From Christensenella timonensis (GTDB taxonomy: Bacteria > Bacillota > Clostridia > Christensenellales > Christensenellaceae): DNA of 64,000 nt. The stretch spans positions 1,860,001 through 1,924,000 of the forward strand of contig NZ_FLKP01000002.1 in assembly GCF_900087015.1 (NCBI RefSeq), read 5' to 3'. Position numbers and translations under genes: made by a program. A model generated the notes under the pieces. It ran no database searches. It was not told the origin of the DNA and saw only the letters and a list, made by a program, of their open reading frames with translations. Positions 18,458 through 25,820 of this stretch are shown in pieces; position 1 is the first letter of the stretch; each line of letters starts with the position of its first letter.

Positions 18458-18547
18458 CGCCCCTTTTGCTTAAGGATGTTTCCCTTCGGCTTCCACTTCA
18501 CGAAACAGATTCATTCCTGACGAACGTAACATATGTATCTTCGTACC

Positions 18548-19297
18548 TTAGTGCTTTTTGCGTTCCGCCTCGCGCCAGTTGTCCTGGTAGCCGCCCAGCA
18601 AGTCTACAAAGCGTTTTGCGGTCAGGTGCGGCCGTGTGATTGCGCTGCCCACCACAACGGCGTGCGCGCCCAGATAAATACATTTCATTGCATCTTCCGG
18701 CGTATAGATGTGGCCTTCCATCACCATGTACGCTTCATCGCCCATTTCGCGGCACATACGCGCAAACTCGCGCAGGTCGGGCAGCTCGATGTGCTTTGTT
18801 TCCTTCGTGTATCCGTAAAGCGTCGGCCCTACGATATCTGCGCCGTTATCGATCGCGCGCCTCGCCTCTTCGTAGTTGGAGACGTCCGCAAAGAGCATCG
18901 CTTCGGGGATCTCCTTTTTAACGATAGGCAAAAGCTCGTACGCCGGTTTCCCCAGATGGTTGATCTGGTTCGTACAGTCCATGGCGATGATCTCCGCGCC
19001 CGCTTCCCATACCTGCACCGCAGCTTCCAGTGTCGGCGTGATGAACACGTCCGTATTGTCGTGCCAGATCTTGTATAAACCGATCATCGGCAGATCCACT
19101 TTATCCTTGATGGAACGGATCTGCTCCGGGGTGTTGGCACGGATACCCACCGCGCCTGCCCATTTAGCGGCTTCCGCCATCTTTACGACCATCTCTTCCG
19201 AATAGATCGGGTCGTCTTTTTGCACCTGGCAGGACACGATCAGTCCGTTTTTAAATGATTCCAATATTGCTTTTTTTCTTGCGTCAGTTGTTTTCAT
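18548..19297 (-). CDS. nanE: N-acetylmannosamine-6-phosphate 2-epimerase-like protein
   Basis: 249 residues, TIM barrel of the NanE family. NanE-like elements are NGLIVSCQVQKDDPIY near the N-terminus, GAVGIRANTPEQIRSIK, IIAMDCTNQ, FADVSNYEEARRA and the phosphate-binding GAHAVVVGSAITRP. NanE converts ManNAc-6-P to GlcNAc-6-P. No other sialic-acid genes are nearby, so here it may act on another hexosamine or hexose phosphate linked to the glycyl-radical operon that it heads. The start MKTTDARKK has GGAG 8 nt upstream. Confidence 0.82.
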   Translation of the reverse strand: MKTTDARKKAILESFKNGLIVSCQVQKDDPIYSEEMVVKMAEAAKWAGAVGIRANTPEQIRSIKDKVDLPMIGLYKIWHDNTDVFITPTLEAAVQVWEAGAEIIAMDCTNQINHLGKPAYELLPIVKKEIPEAMLFADVSNYEEARRAIDNGADIVGPTLYGYTKETKHIELPDLREFARMCREMGDEAYMVMEGHIYTPEDAMKCIYLGAHAVVVGSAITRPHLTAKRFVDLLGGYQDNWREAERKKH

Positions 19298-19353
19298 CTT
19301 CACTTCTCCACATGTTTTTTTTATCAAAATTATGATAGCTTATTTCTATATTT

Positions 19354-19382
19354 AGTATATACCTACCCTATGACAATTGCAA
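19354..19382 (-). promoter_or_regulatory. Sigma-A promoter of the nanE-like/glycyl-radical operon
   Basis: Minus strand TTGCAA, 17-bp spacer, TATACT, 57 bp upstream of the ATG. A tandem 10-bp repeat stands just upstream of the -35 box. Confidence 0.65.
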
Positions 19383-19386
19383 TCTG

Positions 19387-19406
19387 TTTTTATCATTTTT
19401 TATCAT
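19387..19406. repeat. Tandem 10-bp repeat upstream of the glycyl-radical operon promoter
   Basis: TTTTTATCAT occurs twice with no gap, one helical turn apart, 5 bp upstream of the -35 box. Similar helix-phased ATCAA repeats precede the ROK-deoR unit at 24261, so a shared regulator such as the DeoR protein is possible. Confidence 0.45.
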
Positions 19407-19482
19407 TTATTTACAAAAATTTTGTGCACATTTGCTTGTATAATCATCTTTTCACTTATCATTTCCGATCATCCCAGTAATC

Positions 19483-19516
19483 AAAAAAGACTCTCCACAA
19501 GTGGAAAATCTTTTTC
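19483..19516 (-). terminator. Intrinsic terminator of the permuted C1 peptidase gene
   Basis: Minus strand AAAGATTTTCC / GGAGAGTCTTT with G-U pairs and a 6-nt loop, followed by six T, 18 bp past the stop codon. Confidence 0.7.
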
Positions 19517-19534
19517 TCACAGCCATATGCCGCT

Positions 19535-22372
19535 TTATCTTCTTTTGTATTGCAGCCATCCTGCCGCCAGCGCGATGCACAATCCTGCATTGCCCGCCAA
19601 CAAAGCAAGAGGTATAAGGCTCCTCGTATCCCGCGTCAGCGGGGCTTTGGGACGCGCCTTGCCGCCTTCCTCCCCGCCGTCGCCGCCTGTTTCCTGCGAG
19701 GACGCCGGTTCTTCCTTTTCCCTGACCTCAAAGACGATGTCAGCCGTTTTGGTTCCGTCGGCAGCACTGACCGCCGTTGCCCTGACCGTCCCTTTATGGC
19801 GGGCAGCGAACAGTACGACGCTTTGGCCGCTCTCGCTCACCCTGTTTTTGAGCTCCACCGCGCCGAGGTCTCCTGAAAACTGCCAGTATACCTTGCCGCC
19901 ATTGCCTGACGGCTGCTGCACAGTGGCTGCCGCCACCGCGTTTCCACCGGCCTCAATGCCTGTCGTTTGTGCATGCGCGGCAATGGATATGCCTGTATCG
20001 AACCCGGATCCCGCTTTCAGCAGCACGCTTTCGCTGCTCCCCATTGTTGCAAACGTCCAACAGGTCGGCGGATTCCCTTGGCTTTTTACGGACGTGACCG
20101 CACCGATGTTCCGCAAATCAAACGCCGCAGGCAAAAAAGCAGGCACAGCGCCATCTTCACCGGCAAACGCCCCATTTTGTATTTCCGGCAAAGACATCGT
20201 TTGCATGGTATCCGCCTGCACTCCCGCAGCATCCCCGCCCGTTTCCTCCGTCACGATCGCATCGTCCCCCGCCGCTTCGTCGCAGGCATAAACTTTGATG
20301 CAATTATTGGCGGAAAGCTCTTGTGAAATATCCTGCCATTCCCCGCCGTCTATGCGCAGGAAGCTTTGTCCCGCCTTAGCCGTCGCGCGGGAGGCATAAC
20401 CTGCCGCGGGCCTTTCCAGGGCGGCCGTCACCTGTTTCCCGTCGATGTTTTTCTGCCTTACCGTCACGGAAAATTCCGTCCCCTTTTCCAGCCTGATCCC
20501 TTCCCGCACATCCACCGTATAGTACCCTGCATGCTGATGGACGCCGCTTGCCGCAGGAATCTCTTCCCCGTTGATCCCGATCCAAATATCGTATTCCTGC
20601 TCCATGCCCAATGCGTAAAACGATACGGACTTGAGCGTCTGGCCGGAAGATGCCGTAAAGACATTTTTCGCCCACATTTCGCCGCCCCCAAACGGGGCTT
20701 CCCCATCAATGAACCCGGTATAGCCGTATGGATCGTGCATGTACAACACGTTGACATCCTGTCTGCGCGGCTCTGCCTTCATCACGGCCGCCGGATTATT
20801 CGAAAAATATCCGCTGCAATAGGAGATATAGAAATACCCCTCCTTCCCCCTTGTTTCGCCGTAGCTGTTTTTCGCGAGGAATGCGCCGTCGTATTCAGGA
20901 ACATATTCCTCTCCGCCTACCTGTACCGCAAATTGCTCTTTGGGGATGCTGTCGTCCCAGCCCACGATCGTGACCGCATGCCCCGAACCGTCCGTAAGCT
21001 CCGGCGGATGGTAAAAATATGTTTTGTTTTCCCTGTAATATTCCTCTTCTTCCATGATGCCGCAGTAAAGCGCGCCATATGTATAGATCGCATTTTTATA
21101 ATAGCTATTGTCAAGGGCGTCCATGCGCTGCGGCAGCAGGAGCATGTCCTTGAGGCGGTACGCCGCTATGCCCGTATGGTAAAAGGAATCCGACCGGTCA
21201 ACGATATCATCCTCGGTGTAATAGAGTACATAGGGATCCTGCTGTTCCGTCAGGTAGCCATCCCAGCGCGAGAGGCAGGCCGCCGACGTATAGGCAGCCG
21301 CAGGGCTCAAGATGTCCCCGCGCCGGCCCCGGTCAAAGGCAAATCGTGAATCCGGGTGAAATGCAGCATTCACCAGGTTATATTCGGAAAAATCATAACG
21401 ATCGCTTTCCAAAGCCGATATACTTAATCCATACTCTGCCTTGGAATACGAATGGTCTCCGCTTTTTACCATTACATAATAGGTTCCCGGTGCCAGGTAA
21501 CGCACAATCCTGACATCGGTGCTGTCCATGACAACGTCAATCTTATTCCAATCTCCGTCAAAAAGCCGCAGCTCATACTTATAAAAGAAGCTTTCATCCT
21601 GCGGCTGTGTGAGCACGAGCTGCGTTCGCCCCCCCTGCGGCAAAGCAAAAGAATAATAATCCAGGTCGCTTCCATTCGATATCGTCGCGCGGATATTTGC
21701 AGGAATCGTGATTGGCGCCGCCTCTTTCAGCGTATCGTTTGGTTCGTATGCATCGACGCCGTCCGTACCATACCAGGCCTGCGCTATTTCACCATCCTGG
21801 TAGCCTGCCGCCTTTGCAAATGCGTTGACCTCCATACCATCTGCAATCGTTATAGCATCCGTATACAGCGTTCCCGCGGTAAAGGGATCGGCGCCGTCCG
21901 TGGTATACCATATTTGTGAACCCGGAGTCGTGCAGGCGAGCCCTATCTGGGTACCGTCCGTATAAAAGCCGCTGTCCGGAGCAAAGGTTACCGGCGCGCA
22001 TAATACCTGCGTAAACTGTTGTTCTGTAATATTTCCCGCTTCCGTATCAAGGTATGCGCGCGCTTTCAAAAGAAAACCACCCGCAGTATGCGCCTGCGCG
22101 ATATCCCCCGCTAAAAGCGGCGTATCGGGGTCATATATCTCGCTTGTTTCCGTTGGGTCGGCGCCGTCCAGCGTATATCGAACAACAGCGCCCGGCGTCG
22201 GACATATCAGGTAGATTTCCGTATCGTCATAAAGTGTCCAGGAAGAGGCAGATATTTCTACTTCTTCTACCGTGTTTGGCTGGGCAAATCCCACGCCGCC
22301 GCCCAGCAGCAGGCAACATACGGCCAGCAGGGCCGCCAGACGCATTATTTTGCTTTGCCTTGTTTTGCTCAT
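19535..22372 (-). CDS. Membrane-anchored surface C1 (papain-family) peptidase with permuted catalytic motifs
   Basis: 945 residues. Signal peptide about 1-30; two chitobiase-type beta domains about 38-120 and 125-200, each with YT-DGADP; PPC-like domain about 205-318; papain C-terminal half about 326-545 with catalytic His465 (GHAVTIVGWDD) and Asn502 (FLAKNSYG); lectin-like domain about 570-697; linker; papain N-terminal segment FDLRNIGAVTSVKSQG with Gln765 and the nucleophile Cys771 in TCWTFATMGSSES; Ig-like domain about 795-885; acidic linker; C-terminal TM about 918-938 with KRR. In all C1 peptidases I know the order is Gln-Cys-His-Asn; here it is His-Asn-Gln-Cys. No second Cys motif precedes His465. 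A cell-surface or exported protease role is likely. Own promoter and terminator. Confidence 0.85.
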   Translation of the reverse strand: MSKTRQSKIMRLAALLAVCCLLLGGGVGFAQPNTVEEVEISASSWTLYDDTEIYLICPTPGAVVRYTLDGADPTETSEIYDPDTPLLAGDIAQAHTAGGFLLKARAYLDTEAGNITEQQFTQVLCAPVTFAPDSGFYTDGTQIGLACTTPGSQIWYTTDGADPFTAGTLYTDAITIADGMEVNAFAKAAGYQDGEIAQAWYGTDGVDAYEPNDTLKEAAPITIPANIRATISNGSDLDYYSFALPQGGRTQLVLTQPQDESFFYKYELRLFDGDWNKIDVVMDSTDVRIVRYLAPGTYYVMVKSGDHSYSKAEYGLSISALESDRYDFSEYNLVNAAFHPDSRFAFDRGRRGDILSPAAAYTSAACLSRWDGYLTEQQDPYVLYYTEDDIVDRSDSFYHTGIAAYRLKDMLLLPQRMDALDNSYYKNAIYTYGALYCGIMEEEEYYRENKTYFYHPPELTDGSGHAVTIVGWDDSIPKEQFAVQVGGEEYVPEYDGAFLAKNSYGETRGKEGYFYISYCSGYFSNNPAAVMKAEPRRQDVNVLYMHDPYGYTGFIDGEAPFGGGEMWAKNVFTASSGQTLKSVSFYALGMEQEYDIWIGINGEEIPAASGVHQHAGYYTVDVREGIRLEKGTEFSVTVRQKNIDGKQVTAALERPAAGYASRATAKAGQSFLRIDGGEWQDISQELSANNCIKVYACDEAAGDDAIVTEETGGDAAGVQADTMQTMSLPEIQNGAFAGEDGAVPAFLPAAFDLRNIGAVTSVKSQGNPPTCWTFATMGSSESVLLKAGSGFDTGISIAAHAQTTGIEAGGNAVAAATVQQPSGNGGKVYWQFSGDLGAVELKNRVSESGQSVVLFAARHKGTVRATAVSAADGTKTADIVFEVREKEEPASSQETGGDGGEEGGKARPKAPLTRDTRSLIPLALLAGNAGLCIALAAGWLQYKRR

Positions 22373-22403
22373 TTACCTTTTCCTTTCGGGTTTCCCTGTA
22401 CCC

Positions 22404-22433
22404 ATTATACGGCAGCCTGAGGATCTGTGTCCA
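22404..22433 (-). promoter_or_regulatory. Candidate sigma-A promoter of the C1 peptidase gene
   Basis: Minus strand TGGACA, 18-bp spacer, perfect TATAAT, 32 bp before the ATG and directly after the deoR terminator. Confidence 0.55.
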
Positions 22434-22463
22434 CAAAAAAGCAGGATGCCTCACGGCTCCTGC
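22434..22463 (-). terminator. Intrinsic terminator after deoR
   Basis: Minus strand GCAGGA-GCC / GGC-a-TCCTGC with a 4-nt loop and six T, just past the deoR stop. Confidence 0.85.
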
Positions 22464-22474
22464 CCTGTCACGCT

Positions 22475-23218
22475 TTATACGAACACAATATTATCCGGCA
22501 TCTCGCCTTCCGGCGGGCTGCCATTGCACACCACCGTGGAAAAATCCGCGACTTCCGCAAACTTCAGGAACCCGCGCACCTGCAGCTTGCTGTCGTCCAT
22601 CAGCAGCACGCAGCGGTCTGTATTTTCAAGGGCGATCCGCTTCATCAGCATACTTTCCGTCTCCGTCGTATAAACGACCCCCTGCTGTGCGTCGATCCCC
22701 GTACAGCCGATGAATGAAAGGCTGAAATGGAACTGCTTCAACACGTCCTGCGCGATCGGGCCGACCGTCATGCTGTAGTAAGGCAGGAATTTCCCTCCCA
22801 CAACGATGATTTCGGCTGCCGGGTTAGTTACCTTGCGCAGGATCAGTTCGTTGCATGTAACCAACCGGATCCGCTTATTCACCAGGTTTTCTGCCAGAGG
22901 TACCATGCTCGTTCCCGCATCGACAAAAACGCAGTCCCCGTCCTCCACGAGGCCGGCGGCGTATTTTGCCACCCGGCGTTTTTCATCCATGTTGATGGAT
23001 ATTCTTTCCTTCATTGTGAGCTCTGCGTCCTCAAGCACCTCTTCCAGTGCCGCGCCGCCCTGCACACGCCTCAATTTTCCTTCCTTTTCCAGCTTCTCAA
23101 AATCCCGGCGCACGGTGATTTCTGAAATGGAAAGCTCCTTGGCGATCTCTTTTAAGTTGATGATCCCCTTTTCATTCAAGCAATTCATGATGTACAATTT
23201 ACGTTCAGAAGCAATCAT
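22475..23218 (-). CDS. DeoR/GlpR-family transcriptional regulator
   Basis: 247 residues. N-terminal winged helix of the DeoR type: INLKEIAKELSISEITVRRD, then EGKLRRVQGGA. The C-terminal DeoRC sugar-phosphate sensor has DAGTSMVPLAENL and IIVVGGKF, then SLSFIGCTGID. Such repressors are released by a phosphorylated sugar. It lies 30 bp after the ROK kinase gene and is probably cotranscribed, so it may control that unit and, given similar helix-phased repeats, the nanE-like/glycyl-radical operon. Confidence 0.92.
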   Translation of the reverse strand: MIASERKLYIMNCLNEKGIINLKEIAKELSISEITVRRDFEKLEKEGKLRRVQGGAALEEVLEDAELTMKERISINMDEKRRVAKYAAGLVEDGDCVFVDAGTSMVPLAENLVNKRIRLVTCNELILRKVTNPAAEIIVVGGKFLPYYSMTVGPIAQDVLKQFHFSLSFIGCTGIDAQQGVVYTTETESMLMKRIALENTDRCVLLMDDSKLQVRGFLKFAEVADFSTVVCNGSPPEGEMPDNIVFV

Positions 23219-23248
23219 TTTCTTATCCTTCTCCCCACCTGCAGCTCT

Positions 23249-24208
23249 TTATTCCATGCATTCTTCGAGCAGCGCCGCGCCGATAATTCCCGCGTCGTTC
23301 CCCAGTGTCGCGGCGACCGCTTTGGGCGCGCCCACATCCGCTGCGCCAAAGACATAATCCTGCAGCTTTTCATTAAGCGGATCCAAAAGAAACTCCCGCT
23401 GGTTGCAGATGCCGCCTCCCACGATCACAATTTCGGGGCGCAGCACGGTGACCAGGTTTCCGATACCGACCGCAACATACGAAATATATTGGTCTACGAC
23501 GCAGCGCGCGGCCTTATCTCCCTGTTTTGCCGATTCAAAAGCCGTGCGGCCATCTACCTCGCCCCCGTGGTCTTTGGAAAATTTGTGCATGAGGGATTCC
23601 GGATGTTCCTGCATGGCCATTTTTGTCTGGTTGATGAGCCCCGTTGCGCTGCCGTAAGATTCCAGGCAGCCTTTTTTGCCGCACGTACACCGCACGCCGC
23701 CGTATACGATGACAGTATGGCCCGGCTCGAAACCTGCGCCATCAGCGCCTTTGAATATCTTTCCGTTCAGGATCATACCGCCGCCCACGCCCGTTCCAAG
23801 CGTTACCATCAGCGCGTTTTTATACCCTTTGGCCGCTCCCGCGAGCGCTTCGCCCAGCGCCGCGCAATCTGCGTCGTTACACACAAACGCAGGCCGGTCG
23901 ATATGCTTTTTGATCTCCTCTATGAGGGGCACATTGCGCCAGTTCATATTATTTGCAAATACCAAAAGGCCCGTTTTGGGATTGATATAGCTGGGGCTCC
24001 CCACACCGAGCGAGGTAAACGACGAAAGCGGCAAGCCCGCTTTTTCCGCCACTTCCTTTGCCGCGCGCCCTATGTCTGCGACGATCTCTTCAAAAGAACG
24101 GTGCGCGCCAGTCGGAATACTGTGCCGGGCAATGATATTGTAATTTTCGTCAACCACGCCCGCCGCGATATTTGTGCCGCCGAGGTCGATCCCCAAATAA
24201 TATTTCAT
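23249..24208 (-). CDS. ROK-family sugar kinase (glucokinase-like)
   Basis: 319 residues. ATP-binding DLGGTNIAAGVV at the N-terminus, catalytic CNDADCAALGEA, second glycine-rich motif TLGTGVGGGMI, then EPGH with the zinc and sugar-binding His, and the ROK zinc motif CTCGKKGCLE. It phosphorylates a hexose or N-acetylhexosamine at C6. Glucose is the default guess; ManNAc is also possible because a NanE-like epimerase is encoded 4 kb away. Cotranscribed with deoR. Confidence 0.92.
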   Translation of the reverse strand: MKYYLGIDLGGTNIAAGVVDENYNIIARHSIPTGAHRSFEEIVADIGRAAKEVAEKAGLPLSSFTSLGVGSPSYINPKTGLLVFANNMNWRNVPLIEEIKKHIDRPAFVCNDADCAALGEALAGAAKGYKNALMVTLGTGVGGGMILNGKIFKGADGAGFEPGHTVIVYGGVRCTCGKKGCLESYGSATGLINQTKMAMQEHPESLMHKFSKDHGGEVDGRTAFESAKQGDKAARCVVDQYISYVAVGIGNLVTVLRPEIVIVGGGICNQREFLLDPLNEKLQDYVFGAADVGAPKAVAATLGNDAGIIGAALLEECME

Positions 24209-24260
24209 TCAGCTCTCCCCAAAATCATGTGAAATTCTATAGTATGATTTTACAATAATT

Positions 24261-24298
24261 ATCAAAAAAAATCAAGCGCGATCAAATCGTAACATCAA
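24261..24298. repeat. Helix-phased ATCAA repeats upstream of ROK-deoR
   Basis: ATCAA begins at 24261, 24271 and 24281, exactly 10 bp apart, and again at 24294. They overlap or lie just upstream of weak minus-strand promoter boxes (TTGATT, 17 bp, TAAAAT). This arrangement suits a DeoR-type operator and autoregulation. Confidence 0.45.
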
Positions 24299-24311
24299 AA
24301 CGCTACATGCG

Positions 24312-25271
24312 CTATACCGTCGTCTTAATGAGCGCGCACTCGCCCATGACCGTGACCTTCCCGCTGCTTGCCGGAACAAACAGGCTGTCGCCCGCCAAAA
24401 AGTCGATCCTGTCATCCCCGCAGGCCGCTGTGCCTGCGCCTTCAAGGATCACCAGCGATACAAAGCTTTCTTCTCCCGCATGAACTACTACCTGTCCCGT
24501 ACTTGTAATGAGCTCTGTCGTGAAATACGGGCAGCTTGCAAGCGCCGTATGCGCCGCGCCGCACCCATCCATCCATTTTTTTCCTGACACGCTTCTCTCC
24601 GAGGGCTGCAAATTACTCACGGCAAGCGCTTTATCGATGTGCAGCTCACGCAGGTTCCCCTGCTTATCGCGCCGCCCGAAATCGTATACGCGGTAGGTGG
24701 AATTTGAATTCTGCTGGATCTCGCAGATCATGATGCCCGCGCCGATGGCGTGTACCGTCCCGGCCGGGATAAAAAACACATCGCCCTTTTTGACAGGCAC
24801 GCGCTTAAGCAGACCGCACAGCGTATCATCTTCGATCGCCTTTCCGAACTCTTCTTTGGTGATTTCGTGCGCAACGCCAAAGTATAGATATGCGCCGATC
24901 TCACAATCCAGGATGTACCACATTTCCGTCTTGCCGTATTCGCGCTCGACACGCAGCGCATATTCGTCGCTGGGATGCACCTGTATGGAAAGGGACTGCT
25001 TTGCATCGATGAATTTGATCAGTACCGGGAAGTCCTCAAATTCCTGCGCGTTTGTTCCCCACGCAGGCTTCCCTATTCCGGCAAGGTATTCCGAAAACGT
25101 ACAGCCCGCATATTTCCCCGTCACCACTGTGCTCTGGCCGTCCGGATGCGTGGACAATTCCCAGCTTTCCGCAAGCGGCCGCAGGTTCGTTTGCTTGTTA
25201 TATTTTGTTTTCAGCTTTTCCCCGCCCCAAAGATAGTCCTTAAAGGCCGGGCTTAACTTTACGATACCCAT
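24312..25271 (-). CDS. manA: Mannose-6-phosphate isomerase, class I
   Basis: 319 residues, the short bacterial form. It interconverts mannose-6-P and fructose-6-P. Zinc-site motifs are SIQVHPSDEYA, EMWYILDCE and PAGTVHAIGAG, and the late motif ICEIQQNSNSTYRVYDFGR is diagnostic. The ATG lies 3 bp after the dut stop, and AGGAT stands immediately upstream. The gap of 103 bp to the ROK gene holds the phased repeats. Confidence 0.95.
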   Translation of the reverse strand: MGIVKLSPAFKDYLWGGEKLKTKYNKQTNLRPLAESWELSTHPDGQSTVVTGKYAGCTFSEYLAGIGKPAWGTNAQEFEDFPVLIKFIDAKQSLSIQVHPSDEYALRVEREYGKTEMWYILDCEIGAYLYFGVAHEITKEEFGKAIEDDTLCGLLKRVPVKKGDVFFIPAGTVHAIGAGIMICEIQQNSNSTYRVYDFGRRDKQGNLRELHIDKALAVSNLQPSERSVSGKKWMDGCGAAHTALASCPYFTTELITSTGQVVVHAGEESFVSLVILEGAGTAACGDDRIDFLAGDSLFVPASSGKVTVMGECALIKTTV

Positions 25272-25274
25272 ATC

Positions 25275-25718
25275 CTATTTCCCCGTGGAGCCGAACCCGC
25301 CGCCTGCACGCCGCGTTTCTTCCAGCTCTTCCACTTCGCAAAAATCGACTGCCAGCACCGGCGTGACCACAAGCTGCGCGATCCGCTCGCCGGGGGCGAC
25401 CATCTGCGCCTCCTGCGAATGGTTATGAAGGGATACCAGCACCTCGCCGCGGTAATCGCTGTCCACAACGCCTACCTTGTTTGCCGGGGCAAGGCCGCGC
25501 TTTGTCGCAATGCCGCTGCGCGCGTAAATGAGGCCCGCATAGCCGGCCGGTATCTCGAGCGCGATGCCCGTGGGGATGAGCCGCGTATCGCCCGGCTTTA
25601 AAATCATATCCTCTTCTACACATGCATAAAGATCCGCTCCCGCGGAAAATTCCGAGCCATAGGTGGGGATGATGGCTTCTCTTTTCAACTTTTTGATGTT
25701 TACCCTTTTCTTTTCCAT
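25275..25718 (-). CDS. dut: dUTP diphosphatase
   Basis: 147 residues, trimeric dUTPase. All five motifs are present: EFSAGADLYA, YARSGIATKRG, GVVDSDYRGEV, GERIAQLVV and the C-terminal GGFGSTGK. It hydrolyses dUTP to dUMP and pyrophosphate. A plausible promoter (TTGTTT, 18 bp, TACAAT on the minus strand, about 25750-25785) precedes it. Cotranscribed with manA. Confidence 0.96.
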   Translation of the reverse strand: MEKKRVNIKKLKREAIIPTYGSEFSAGADLYACVEEDMILKPGDTRLIPTGIALEIPAGYAGLIYARSGIATKRGLAPANKVGVVDSDYRGEVLVSLHNHSQEAQMVAPGERIAQLVVTPVLAVDFCEVEELEETRRAGGGFGSTGK

Positions 25719-25779
25719 ATCCTGGCTCCCATACTGGATTATTTTTTACATCATAGATTGTAGCATATGCACAGAATCA

Positions 25780-25812
25780 AAAACAACCCTTCACTTAAGA
25801 AGGGTTGTTTTG
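25780..25812 (-). terminator. Intrinsic terminator of the mdh-fum-hdr-flx-frd operon
   Basis: AAAACAACCCTTC / GAAGGGTTGTTTT, 13-bp perfect stem with a 6-nt loop, 9 bp past the frdA stop. Confidence 0.85.
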
Positions 25813-25820
25813 CTTATCCT

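Noticed and set aside
18548-24208. Sialic acid catabolic cluster (nanE plus ROK kinase)
   Set aside because: No nanA lyase, no sialate transporter and no nagA or nagB; the NanE-like gene is cotranscribed with the glycyl-radical genes and the ROK gene is in a separate unit.
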